Assembly (NCBI GenBank): GCA_001872625.1 | Contig: MNXP01000072.1 | Location: forward strand, 1-41,104 | Length of the DNA stretch: 41,104 bases | From: Bacteroidetes bacterium CG2_30_33_31 | GTDB lineage: Bacteria; Bacteroidota; Bacteroidia; Bacteroidales; UBA1556 | Direction: 5' to 3' | In this document: piece after piece, positions 16,929 to 25,128 of the stretch | How the letters are laid out: every line of letters starts with the position of its first letter | Numbering within the stretch: the stretch's first letter is position 1 | Notes under the pieces: generated by a model | What the model saw: only the letters and a program-made list of their open reading frames with translations | Database searches by the model: none | Told to the model about the DNA's origin: nothing | Program-made: the position numbers and the translations under genes

Positions 16929-18131
16929 TTATTTCTGCTCGGTAGGGCTCATAAAGTTAAAAATAAGTGTAAACCTCAAAGTGTGTTCCAGCGGATTTTT
17001 CTGAGTTGTTGGTATCAGGTAAGACAAATCAAGAGTGAAGATATTATATTTAAATCCAGCACCAAGGGTAAAATATTTTCTATTTCCTTTGGTTGCATTT
17101 TCATAGAAATATCCACCTCTAACAAAGAATTTATCATCATAAGCATATTCTGCACCAGCACCAACATAAAATTCACGCATCTCTTCTTTGAATCCACCTG
17201 GGGCATCATAAAAAGATGTGTACATGGCGTTTACAACAGAGCGATTTGGATCCATTCCGCTGCCAATTTTATAGCCGTTTCCCTCGGGAATATAATTACC
17301 ATTGGTATCAACAGCATAAATCGGTGGCGTAGGAACCAACAATTTGTTGATATCCACTGCTACCAAAATCTTATTATATTTATCGAGTTCCAATGAAAGC
17401 GATGGACCAAAACGCAAATTAGCAGGAATAAAATCTCTTTCTAATGATTGAGAATAGGAAATTTTTTGACCAATATTTGAAATGTTTACTCCAAAAGCAA
17501 ACTCGCCCTTCAGTTCAAAAAGTGTAACTTTTCTTTGATAATATGCTGAAACATCTGTGGCTATCGATTGCCCAGATTCTGTAGCATTTCCTGAGACAAA
17601 TTGTCCATTAGTGAGGTCAGAACGAATATAACGCATACTTACTGCTCCAGAAAAATTCTCAGTCAATTTACGGCTGTATGTTCCATCAATCGAAAATTCA
17701 TTTGGTTTAGCCGAACCCATTGGATTACCAACTTTATCAGTAAACTCTATAGTGCCAAGAGTAAAATAACGCAACGAGCCAGAAACTACAGAAGTATTAT
17801 TAATTTTATAATATCCTGATAAATAGGCTAAGCTAATATCATTTACAAGCTGACGCAGCCATGGACTATAGCTCATACTGAAGCCCATATCATGATCAAT
17901 GAAAGGCAGTTTCGCTGGATTCCAATATTGCGCATTAGCATCTGGTGAAGTGCTGACTCCAATGTCCCCCATCGCTCCAGCTCTTGAGTCGGGAGCAATT
18001 AGCAAAAATGGTACTGCCGTGGTTATGGCGTTAATATTATCTTGACCTAATAATTGATTGTATGTTTGGCTTTTAGCTGTAAAGGTAACAGCAAAAATTG
18101 CCAAAAAAACCACTAAAAAAAATCTTTTCAT
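16929..18131 (-). CDS. porV: Type IX secretion system outer-membrane protein PorV (LptO)
   Basis: The protein has 400 residues. A signal peptide (MKRFFLVVFLAIFAVTFTAKSQ) is followed by NAITTAVPFLLIAPDSRAG and AMGDIGVSTSPDANAQYWNP, a stretch diagnostic of PorV. A FadL-like 14-strand barrel then ends with FTLGAGFKYNIFTLDLSYLIP and HTLRFTLIFNF. PorV shuttles T9SS substrates from the Sov translocon to the sortase PorU and is required for secretion of type A substrates such as the one at 1586-3580. porU, often adjacent, is not here. A TATATTTG box lies about 50 nt upstream. It heads the porV-ispF-mobA unit. Confidence 0.93.
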   Translation of the reverse strand: MKRFFLVVFLAIFAVTFTAKSQTYNQLLGQDNINAITTAVPFLLIAPDSRAGAMGDIGVSTSPDANAQYWNPAKLPFIDHDMGFSMSYSPWLRQLVNDISLAYLSGYYKINNTSVVSGSLRYFTLGTIEFTDKVGNPMGSAKPNEFSIDGTYSRKLTENFSGAVSMRYIRSDLTNGQFVSGNATESGQSIATDVSAYYQRKVTLFELKGEFAFGVNISNIGQKISYSQSLERDFIPANLRFGPSLSLELDKYNKILVAVDINKLLVPTPPIYAVDTNGNYIPEGNGYKIGSGMDPNRSVVNAMYTSFYDAPGGFKEEMREFYVGAGAEYAYDDKFFVRGGYFYENATKGNRKYFTLGAGFKYNIFTLDLSYLIPTTQKNPLEHTLRFTLIFNFMSPTEQK

Positions 18132-18182
18132 AAAGGATTTATTAAATGCTAAATGGGCTCTTTCGAGCTTGTTTTAAGTTTG

Positions 18183-18190
18183 CAAATATA
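18183..18190 (-). promoter_or_regulatory. -7 element TATATTTG for the porV-ispF-mobA unit
   Basis: It is an exact TAnnTTTG match on the minus strand, giving a leader of about 45 nt. The rest of 18191-18400 is AT-rich spacer with no feature I can support. Confidence 0.55.
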
Positions 18191-18413
18191 TAATTAAAAT
18201 AAATGCTACTATGCTTGATATTAATTTTAGATTGCAAAAGAATTTTCAGTTGTTCCTATACTAATTTTGAATTACAAACAAAAAATTCAAAAGAAAGCAA
18301 TCAAATCAAATATTATTCTAAAAATATTAGTTCAATAACCTATTTTTTATATTATTATTGTGCTTGCAAAGATATTTTTTCCACCTTTGTAAACTCTTTT
18401 TTAAATACAATTT

Positions 18414-18692
18414 ATGGAATCTAAGTCATTGGATTATAACAATTTATTGTTCCATTTGGTTAAAGACTTTAGTTGGCCAAATGAGTATATGTTCAAATTT
18501 ATTGTCCCATTTGATGTTTCATCTTTAAATGAATTAAAAGCTCTCTTTCATTCCAAAGCGAAAGTCTCTCATCGTGAGTCGAAAAATGGAAAATATATTA
18601 GCTTAACAGCCTTGCAAATTATGGAAAATCCTGACGAAGTGATAGAAATTTACCTTAAAGCCGAAAAAATTAAAGATATAATTGCTTTGTAG
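18414..18692 (+). CDS. DUF493 (YbeD-like) small protein
   Basis: This 92-residue soluble protein has the DUF493/YbeD layout: FPMYMFKFIV-like strand (here EYMFKFIVPFDV), a helix, a second strand with the polar RESKNGKYISLTALQIM, and the closing IYLKAEKIKDIIAL. The fold is an ACT-like ferredoxin fold. In E. coli YbeD sits beside lipoate genes, but the function of the family is not settled. No lipoate gene is nearby. A partial -7 box (CACCTTTG, 18382-18389) precedes it. Confidence 0.8.
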   Translation: MESKSLDYNNLLFHLVKDFSWPNEYMFKFIVPFDVSSLNELKALFHSKAKVSHRESKNGKYISLTALQIMENPDEVIEIYLKAEKIKDIIAL

Positions 18693-18796
18693 TGCTTATC
18701 AGTTTCTTAATAAAAAGCTTTAAAGATATTGATTGTAAAGGGCTTTGAAAATTAATAATTACATTGATTTTTTTCAAAATCTATTGTAATTATTTA

Positions 18797-18804
18797 TAAT
18801 TTTG
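18797..18804 (+). promoter_or_regulatory. -7 element TAATTTTG for argS
   Basis: It is an exact TAnnTTTG match ending 18 nt before the ATG, the same short distance as at pcrA and the RNA helicase. No -33 at standard spacing. Confidence 0.6.
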
Positions 18805-18821
18805 GGCAAAATTTAGAAGCC

Positions 18822-20603
18822 ATGATTGAGACGAGCATTAAATTGTCATTCGCTAAAGCTTTTTTAGTCTCCTTTGGCGACGAAATAGCTTTAGACGACA
18901 TTAATATCCAAAAAACACGACCTGAAATTGAGGGCGACTTTACCATAAATATTTTTCCATTTGTTAAATATGCTAAGAAATCTCCTCAAGAGACTGCGAA
19001 AATCTTAGGAAATGAAGTTCAAAAAACGCTTCCCGAAATAAGCTCTTTTAACGTAATAAATGGATTTTTAAACTTTTGTCTGTCAGAAAGTTATTGGGTG
19101 TCTAAATTTCTAATAATTTGTAAAACAATAAGATATGGAATAAAATCTATAAACCCAAACTCAAATCCTGTTCTTATTGAATATTCTTCTCCCAACACCA
19201 ATAAGCCTCTGCATTTAGGCCATATTCGAAATAATCTTTTGGGTTTTTCCATCTCAGAAATTTTAAAAGCTGCGGGAATAAATAATAAAAAAGTAAATTT
19301 AGTAAACGACAGAGGAATACATATTTGCAAATCGATGCTCGCTTGGGAGCGCTGGGGTGATGGTGAAACTCCTGAAATTGCTAAAATGAAAGGAGACCAT
19401 TTGGTAGGCAAATATTATGTTATGTTCGACAAAATGTTTAAAGCAGAAGTAAAAGAAATGGTTGACCATGGCACTCTCGAAGAAGCTGCTATTGCCCAAT
19501 CTGGCTTGCTTATCGACGCTCATAAAATGCTTTTAATGTGGGAAAATGATAACGAATATATTACTAAACTCTGGATTAAAATGAATGAATGGGTTTGCAA
19601 GGGCTTTGAAGCTACTTACAAACGAATGGGAGTGAATTTCGACAAAATATATTATGAATCTGATACTTATCTCCTCGGAAAAGAAATAGTTAACCAAGGC
19701 TTAAAAGATGGAGTGTTAATTCAAAAAGAAGACGGTTCAATTTGGGCTGACCTTACATCTGAAGGATTAGACCAAAAATTGCTTCTAAGAGCCGATGGTA
19801 CAAGCGTTTATATGACTCAAGATTTAGGTACTGCCAACCTTCGTCAACAAGATTTTAATCCCTCCAAAATGCTTTATGTTGTTGGTAATGAGCAAAATTA
19901 TCATTTCGACGTGCTGAAATTAGTGCTTAAAAAACTCGGTTTCGATTATTGGAACAATATCACACATATTTCTTATGGCATGGTAGAATTGCCTGAAGGA
20001 AAAATGAAATCAAGAGAAGGTACTGTGGTAGATGCTGATGATCTGATGGATGAAATGGTGAATACTGCAAAAGAAGTAACTCAAGAACTTGGCAAAGCCA
20101 GCGAACTTGAGCTCGAAGCGCAGAATTTACTTTACGAACAAATAGGCCTCGGCGCTCTAAAATATTTTATTTTAAAAGTTGACCCCAAAAAAACTATGAT
20201 GTTTAATCCAAAAGAGTCGATTGACTTCAATGGAAATACTGGCCCATTTATTCAATATACTCACGCAAGAATTCGTTCACTTCTGGCAAAAGCTGAAGAA
20301 AAATCTTTCGATTTTGATATTAACTTATTGAAAATTAATAGAAAAGAAACCGACTTAATAATTCTCTTAAGTGAATTTCCCTCAACAGTTCAAGCTGCAG
20401 CAGCTCAATATAGCCCTGCAATTATTGCAAATTATGTATATAATCTGGCTAAAGAATACAATCAATTTTATCATGAATCTAATGTGCTGAAAGAAGAAAA
20501 TGCCAACCTTAGAAAATTCCGACTTCAACTTACCCTCTGCACTGGCGACACTATTAAAACTTCTCTAAAATTGTTAGGAATTCAAGCTCCTGAAAGAATG
20601 TAA
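18822..20603 (+). CDS. argS: Arginyl-tRNA synthetase
   Basis: This 593-residue class I synthetase charges tRNA-Arg. The N-terminal additional domain is followed by SSPNTNKPLHLGHIRNNLLG with the HIGH motif as HLGH. The degenerate KMSKS site reads GKMKSREGT, as usual for ArgRS. The anticodon-binding helical domain begins at about NTGPFIQYTHARIRSLL and ends with the family's CTGDTIKTSLKLLGIQAPERM, typical of a complete ArgRS. Length is normal. A GTG-started small ORF begins 3 nt after its stop. Confidence 0.97.
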   Translation: MIETSIKLSFAKAFLVSFGDEIALDDINIQKTRPEIEGDFTINIFPFVKYAKKSPQETAKILGNEVQKTLPEISSFNVINGFLNFCLSESYWVSKFLIICKTIRYGIKSINPNSNPVLIEYSSPNTNKPLHLGHIRNNLLGFSISEILKAAGINNKKVNLVNDRGIHICKSMLAWERWGDGETPEIAKMKGDHLVGKYYVMFDKMFKAEVKEMVDHGTLEEAAIAQSGLLIDAHKMLLMWENDNEYITKLWIKMNEWVCKGFEATYKRMGVNFDKIYYESDTYLLGKEIVNQGLKDGVLIQKEDGSIWADLTSEGLDQKLLLRADGTSVYMTQDLGTANLRQQDFNPSKMLYVVGNEQNYHFDVLKLVLKKLGFDYWNNITHISYGMVELPEGKMKSREGTVVDADDLMDEMVNTAKEVTQELGKASELELEAQNLLYEQIGLGALKYFILKVDPKKTMMFNPKESIDFNGNTGPFIQYTHARIRSLLAKAEEKSFDFDINLLKINRKETDLIILLSEFPSTVQAAAAQYSPAIIANYVYNLAKEYNQFYHESNVLKEENANLRKFRLQLTLCTGDTIKTSLKLLGIQAPERM

Positions 20604-20606
20604 ATA

Positions 20607-20927
20607 GTGAAAATCGAATTTGTTGACCATAACGAACTTGAAGCATTTATTAGACTTCTACAAGAAATAGTGATTGCTTTAGAAGCTGAACTGCTCTCTA
20701 AAACTAATTATCTCGATAAATACGAAACTCAAGCTCGAATAGAATTGTTGGAAGATCTTTATCCAAAAGTAGCTAAAAAACAATTCAATAACCAAAGGAA
20801 AAATACCGTAATTATCACTAAAGCAATAGCTTTAATAATTTTTCAATATAAAGATATTGTTATCGACATTTATGCAGAAATGCTTAAAAACAGAATAGTG
20901 CAGAATATTCATCGCGATATGGTGTAA
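20607..20927 (+). CDS. Small hypothetical protein downstream of argS (GTG start)
   Basis: I do not recognise this 106-residue, mostly helical, cytosolic protein. Features are an N-terminal acidic helix (NELEAFIRLLQEIVIALEAELL), a basic middle (AKKQFNNQRKNTVIITKAIAL) and an amphipathic C-terminal helix. The only plausible start is GTG at 20607, three bases after the argS stop, so translation probably depends on argS. Codon use looks like its neighbours. Its small size and unknown family leave some doubt that it is functional. Confidence 0.6.
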   Translation: MKIEFVDHNELEAFIRLLQEIVIALEAELLSKTNYLDKYETQARIELLEDLYPKVAKKQFNNQRKNTVIITKAIALIIFQYKDIVIDIYAEMLKNRIVQNIHRDMV

Positions 20928-20946
20928 AAAAAGCTAAATTTATTTG

Positions 20947-20954
20947 TAATTTCG
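20947..20954 (+). promoter_or_regulatory. Probable -7 element TAATTTCG (one mismatch)
   Basis: It lies 21 nt before the GlsA-like ATG, with the same one-base variant as at 6133. Moderate to low support. Confidence 0.35.
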
Positions 20955-20975
20955 CATTGCAAACATTGAAATATT

Positions 20976-21821
20976 ATGATTATACAGGAAGAAACACGGC
21001 CAATAATTACTAAAAAATTTATAGATTTAGAGAAAGTTATTTCGTCAAAAAATCCAAATTTATTAAAGAGAATCCCAAAATTTGTTATTAGTTATTTAAA
21101 AAAAATTATTCATGTAGATGAAGTAAACGACTTTCTCTTTCGACATCGCAATGACTATGGTTTTGATTTTCTTGATGCAGCAATCGAGGAATTTATGGTT
21201 GAAGTTGAGATAGTTGGACTGGAAAATATACCAGAAAAAGGGAAACAGTTTATTATTTCAAATCATCCTCTTGGTGGTCTCGATGGCATAGCTTTGATGT
21301 GGGCAGTGCACAAAGTTAGAGACGATATAAAATTTCCCGTCAATGACCTTTTGATGAATTTACCTCAGCTTACACCATTATTTATTCCAATAAATAAACA
21401 TGGAAAAAACTCTGAAAATCTGCATGTTCTCGAAGATAATTTTGCAAAAGAACAATTATTACTATATTTTCCAGCTGGCTTAGTATCAAGAAAGCAAAAT
21501 GGAAAAATTATTGATTTGGAATGGAAACAAACTTTTGTAAACAAATCAAGAATACATCAGCGCGATATAATTCCAACTTTTATTGAGGCTCTTAATTCTC
21601 CTTTTTTCTATAATTTGGCTTGGCTCAGAAAAAAACTTGGAATCAAAGCAAATATAGAGATGCTTTATCTCGTAAATGAAGTTTATAAATTTAAAGGGAA
21701 AAAAATTAAGATTTATTTTGGCAAATGTATTTCATATCAAAATTTTGATAAATCGAAAAAACCTTTACAATGGGCAAAATGGACTAAAGAATTAGTTTAC
21801 AACCTGCCGAATAAATTCTAA
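20976..21821 (+). CDS. PlsC-like O-acyltransferase, GlsA/OlsA-type (aminolipid synthesis)
   Basis: This 281-residue protein belongs to the lysophospholipid acyltransferase superfamily. Block I reads ISNHPLGGLDG (H97, D103), so the catalytic pair is spaced HX5D instead of HX4D. Block III reads FPAGLVSR in place of FPEG. The N-terminal third (KNPNLLKRIPKFVISYLKKIIH, and VEVEIVGLENIPEKGK) matches what I recall of the Bacteroides O-acyltransferase GlsA, often mislabelled hemolysin or PlsC. The next gene is a GNAT like GlsB, the N-acyltransferase of the same pathway. Together they would make diacylated glycine or ornithine lipids; which amino acid is used cannot be read from sequence. It is probably a peripheral inner-membrane protein. 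Confidence 0.8.
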   Translation: MIIQEETRPIITKKFIDLEKVISSKNPNLLKRIPKFVISYLKKIIHVDEVNDFLFRHRNDYGFDFLDAAIEEFMVEVEIVGLENIPEKGKQFIISNHPLGGLDGIALMWAVHKVRDDIKFPVNDLLMNLPQLTPLFIPINKHGKNSENLHVLEDNFAKEQLLLYFPAGLVSRKQNGKIIDLEWKQTFVNKSRIHQRDIIPTFIEALNSPFFYNLAWLRKKLGIKANIEMLYLVNEVYKFKGKKIKIYFGKCISYQNFDKSKKPLQWAKWTKELVYNLPNKF

Positions 21822-21875
21822 TTCAAAAGGAATTCATTAAAGAAAAAAATAATAGCTAAATGTGTGTTTTTCGAC

Positions 21876-21883
21876 TAACTTTG
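21876..21883 (+). promoter_or_regulatory. -7 element TAACTTTG for the GlsB-like gene and engB
   Basis: It is an exact TAnnTTTG match 65 nt before the ATG. The GlsB-like gene therefore may have its own promoter apart from the GlsA-like gene. Confidence 0.5.
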
Positions 21884-21948
21884 TGCCATAAAATTTAGGG
21901 TACTCTTATGGAAATTTGGGTAGAATTTCCTTCAAAATATTTTAATCG

Positions 21949-22890
21949 ATGAAACAAATTATAAATCGCATTGACCCTCATCTAATTGAAAAAGAGTTAG
22001 ATGGATCAAAATTTGTACGAAACACAAATAATATCGGCAACCAAATTTATATTTTCGACGCCGATTCATGCCCCAATACTTTGCTGGAAGTTGGCAGATT
22101 ACGTGAGTTAACTTTTAGAACTGCTGGCGGTGGAACCTCTAAAGAAATAGACCTTGATGAGTTTGACATAGGTGAAAATCAATTTAAACAACTTATAGTT
22201 TGGGACCCAGAAATGAAAGTAATTGTTGGTGGATACAGATTTGCACTTGGCAAGGAGCTCCCTTTGGATAAAAATGGACAGCCCGAAAGTCCTACATCAC
22301 ACCTTTTTAATATGTCTGAAAAGTTTATTAATAAATATTTCTGCAATTGCATTGAGTTGGGAAGATCGTTTATTCAACCCGACTATCAATCAACATCCAA
22401 CGCACGAAAGAGCATTTATGCACTTGATAATTTGTGGGATGGACTTGGTTCTTTGGTAATTGATTATCCAAAAAACAAATATTTCTTTGGCAAAATCACC
22501 ATGTACACGCATTATCCACAAAAATCAAGAGATACAATTTTGTATTTTCTAAAAACTTTTTTTGCAGATCATGAAAATCTCTTAAGACCTCACCAAGCAA
22601 TACCAATTACCACAGCCGACGAATATTTTGAAAAAATATTCGTCGGCAATAATTTGGAAGAAAATTATAAGATTTTGGGCAACACTGTGCGCAGCGAAAA
22701 TGTATCTATTCCTCCTTTAGTGAATGCATATATGAAACTCTCCGAAACTATGAAATCTTTTGGAACGGCTATAAATCACGAATTTGGCGAGGTGGAAGAG
22801 ACAGGAATTTTAATAAAAATTGCCGATATCTATGAGTCGAAAAAAAGACGTCATATTTCAAAAATCAATAGAGAATTTAAGAAACAATAA
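21949..22890 (+). CDS. GNAT N-acyltransferase, GlsB/OlsB-type (aminolipid synthesis)
   Basis: This 313-residue member of the PF13444-type acyltransferases uses acyl-ACP rather than acetyl-CoA. Recognisable blocks are LLEVGRLRELTFRTAGGGTS, LDEFDIGENQFKQLIVWDP, VGGYRFALG, CIELGRSFIQPDYQ and ALDNLWDGLGSLVID. These match GlsB/OlsB relatives often annotated hemolysin. It is expected to N-acylate glycine or ornithine with a 3-hydroxy fatty acid, giving the lyso-lipid that the upstream GlsA-like enzyme completes. It is longer than OlsB and has a basic tail (KKRRHISKINREFKKQ). Its stop abuts the engB ATG, so the two are coupled. Confidence 0.82.
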   Translation: MKQIINRIDPHLIEKELDGSKFVRNTNNIGNQIYIFDADSCPNTLLEVGRLRELTFRTAGGGTSKEIDLDEFDIGENQFKQLIVWDPEMKVIVGGYRFALGKELPLDKNGQPESPTSHLFNMSEKFINKYFCNCIELGRSFIQPDYQSTSNARKSIYALDNLWDGLGSLVIDYPKNKYFFGKITMYTHYPQKSRDTILYFLKTFFADHENLLRPHQAIPITTADEYFEKIFVGNNLEENYKILGNTVRSENVSIPPLVNAYMKLSETMKSFGTAINHEFGEVEETGILIKIADIYESKKRRHISKINREFKKQ

Positions 22891-23502
22891 ATGAAAATAA
22901 CCAAATCAAAATTTATTACAAGTAGTAAATTACTGAGCCAATGTCCACCAGCCGATAAACCCGAATATGCATTTATTGGACGGTCAAACGTAGGTAAAAG
23001 CAGCTTGATAAATGCATTGACCAATAAAAGCACTCTTGCAAAAACCTCTTCTACACCTGGGAAAACACAACTAATAAATCATTTCTTGATAAATGATGAG
23101 TGGTATATGGTCGATTTGCCAGGATTTGGTTATGCAAAAATTTCCAAATCGCTTCGCGAAGATTGGGGGAAAATGATTTATAATTATTTCGAAAAAAGAA
23201 TCAACCTTTTAAATACTTTCCTTCTTATCGATGCTCGCATTGAACCTCAAAAAATAGATACAGATTTGATGGAGTGGTTCGCTACAAAACAACTTCCTTT
23301 CTGCATAGTATTTACGAAAACTGATAAATTAACTACCAAAAAACTTGCTATAAATATTGAGGCCTACAAAGAACAACTATTAAAAGATTGGGAAGAATTG
23401 CCACCGATATTTATAACTTCTGCAGAAAAGAAAATTGGATTGAATGATATAACAGATTTCGTGGAAAAAACTAATGAGGAATACAATTTTAATAAGTTAT
23501 AA
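22891..23502 (+). CDS. engB: Ribosome biogenesis GTP-binding protein EngB (YsxC/YihA)
   Basis: This 203-residue GTPase acts in assembly of the large ribosomal subunit. All G motifs are intact: G1 GRSNVGKSS (30-38), G2 region SSTPGKTQLINHF, G3 DLPGFGYAK, G4 FTKTDK and G5 TSAEK. TRAFAC-EngB hallmarks and length are normal. The ATG follows the previous stop without a gap. It faces the membrane aminopropyltransferase-like gene; the 43-nt gap holds only an AT-rich hairpin. Confidence 0.96.
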   Translation: MKITKSKFITSSKLLSQCPPADKPEYAFIGRSNVGKSSLINALTNKSTLAKTSSTPGKTQLINHFLINDEWYMVDLPGFGYAKISKSLREDWGKMIYNYFEKRINLLNTFLLIDARIEPQKIDTDLMEWFATKQLPFCIVFTKTDKLTTKKLAINIEAYKEQLLKDWEELPPIFITSAEKKIGLNDITDFVEKTNEEYNFNKL

Positions 23503-23506
23503 AATA

Positions 23507-23527
23507 AAAAATTATTAGCTAATTTTT
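23507..23527. terminator. AT-only hairpin between convergent genes
   Basis: AAAAATTA (23507-23514) pairs with TAATTTTT (23520-23527) around a 5-nt loop. A/T runs on both sides could make it a weak bidirectional terminator, but the stem has no G or C. Confidence 0.35.
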
Positions 23528-23545
23528 AATATTTATTTTGGAACA

Positions 23546-25066
23546 TCAATAAAAAATGGGCTGTCCTAAAGCAACAAATTTATCTCTAAAATGAACATTC
23601 AATTCTTTTCTCCATTCTATTGCTGCTTTCATCAACATCTCATCGAGCACAGGAATATCATCAGTTAATATCACTGATTCTTCTTTAGAAAAATTGTCGG
23701 TGGCAACCAAATAGTCTTTCAATTTATCTATTTTCTTGTCGGTATATTTTATGCCATTATAATCTAAATCATCGAAATTGAATGCTTCATTGCCAGCAAT
23801 ATAAATAAAATTTCTCTCAATTCCATCATTAAAAGATGTGGCAACAACCTGAGTGTTAAAGCCTACAGAATTTAAAGTAGAAAAAACTGAACGCCCTGCC
23901 TTGCCATTTTCTCCTGCCAGGAAACCATAAAATTCTATCATAAATTTTCCATCGGGCTTGAGCATAGATTTTACTTTTGCAAAAGTTTCCTGAGTTAAAA
24001 GTTGCCATGGTGGATTCTCCCCCAAAAAGGCATCAAAAATTATCAAATCATATTTCTTTTCAGTTGTCTGCAAAAAATGCCTTCCATCGTCAGTAATAAT
24101 CTTAGTATTTCTGTCAAGCCCAAAATACTTCTTAGCCAAATATGGTAAACGAGAATCTAATTCAACAACTTCAACATTCAGCCCTTTTTTTTGAATTTCG
24201 GAACAAAGAGTTCCCCCACCAAGTCCAATAAGTAGAGTTTCCGAACCTTTAGAAAACTTAGATAACATTGGCCTTATGAAATAAATATAATCTAAAAGTC
24301 CAGTGCCATCATCTCTATTTACCACTGTTTGCCAAGTATTATTTACCAGCAAACCTCTCACTGGTAATACAGCAGAGTCCGTTTGAATAAGATAATCGGC
24401 AACTTTTATTTGCCCTAATAATCCTTCAGAAGAATAGAATATTTTAAAAATATAGTTTTCATTTTTATCAATATTTTCAGCTTGCAAATTTATGGCAAGG
24501 CTAATAACAAAAATCATTGCGAATGCTTTAATAATTCTTTTTTTGATGACTATAAAAGAAAAAGCCACAGCAATAATTATTAAACCATAAATGATTGATG
24601 GCCATTTTATACCAAAGTTGGGAATTATATAAAAGCCTAATAATAATGTGTTTAGAACTCCTCCAACGGTGGAAATAGCATATACTCTACCTGCAATTTT
24701 TCCAGATAATTCAACGGTTTTTACCAAAGCTGAAATTATCACTGGACTCACCATTCCAAAAAGAAAAACTGGTGGGAAAAGAAAAACCATTAGTGAAATG
24801 ACTAAACCAGAAATCAGTTCAAGATTAATAACCGCCTTCATTATTAATATAGCAATAAAAGGCATGAATAGCATAAAAATTCCAGATAAAAGCAAAATAT
24901 ATTGAAGCAAAGATTCTGGTTTTTTTCTTTCACTCAGCCAACCGCCGAAGTAATAGCCAGAGGCTAAAGCTCCCAAAGTTACTGCCAACACCGCTGCCCA
25001 AGAGTAAATTGTAGTGCCGAAAAAAGGCGCTGTCATTTTAGCTCCCAAAAGCTCGCAAGCCATCAC
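23546..25066 (-). CDS. Membrane-bound spermidine-synthase-like protein (start uncertain)
   Basis: The protein has 506 residues from GTG 25066. The N-terminal half holds about seven membrane segments (VTLGALASGYYFGGWL, PPVFLFGMVSPVIISALVK and others). The C-terminal half is a polyamine-synthase methyltransferase-like fold: LLIGLGGGTLCSEIQ, VEVVELDS, TDDGRHFLQ and DLIIFDAFLGENPPW. Such fusions are common and their substrate is uncertain; aminopropyl transfer is not demonstrated. The first helix is cut by every ATG, GTG or TTG start. In-frame sequence upstream (AFIYLSIAFVEGATVMA) completes it, up to a stop at 25136-25138, without any standard start codon. It is the last gene of alaS-gldB-this gene. 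Confidence 0.8.
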   Translation of the reverse strand: MMACELLGAKMTAPFFGTTIYSWAAVLAVTLGALASGYYFGGWLSERKKPESLLQYILLLSGIFMLFMPFIAILIMKAVINLELISGLVISLMVFLFPPVFLFGMVSPVIISALVKTVELSGKIAGRVYAISTVGGVLNTLLLGFYIIPNFGIKWPSIIYGLIIIAVAFSFIVIKKRIIKAFAMIFVISLAINLQAENIDKNENYIFKIFYSSEGLLGQIKVADYLIQTDSAVLPVRGLLVNNTWQTVVNRDDGTGLLDYIYFIRPMLSKFSKGSETLLIGLGGGTLCSEIQKKGLNVEVVELDSRLPYLAKKYFGLDRNTKIITDDGRHFLQTTEKKYDLIIFDAFLGENPPWQLLTQETFAKVKSMLKPDGKFMIEFYGFLAGENGKAGRSVFSTLNSVGFNTQVVATSFNDGIERNFIYIAGNEAFNFDDLDYNGIKYTDKKIDKLKDYLVATDNFSKEESVILTDDIPVLDEMLMKAAIEWRKELNVHFRDKFVALGQPIFY

Positions 25067-25128
25067 AGTTGCTCCTTCAACAAAAGCAATGGAAAGATAT
25101 ATAAATGCTCTATTATTTTTAATAATAT

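Noticed and set aside
18203-18424. Plus-strand ORF of 73 codons between porV and the DUF493 gene
   Set aside because: Low-complexity, Tyr/Cys/Ser-rich translation, overlapping the promoter region and the next start; no family resemblance.
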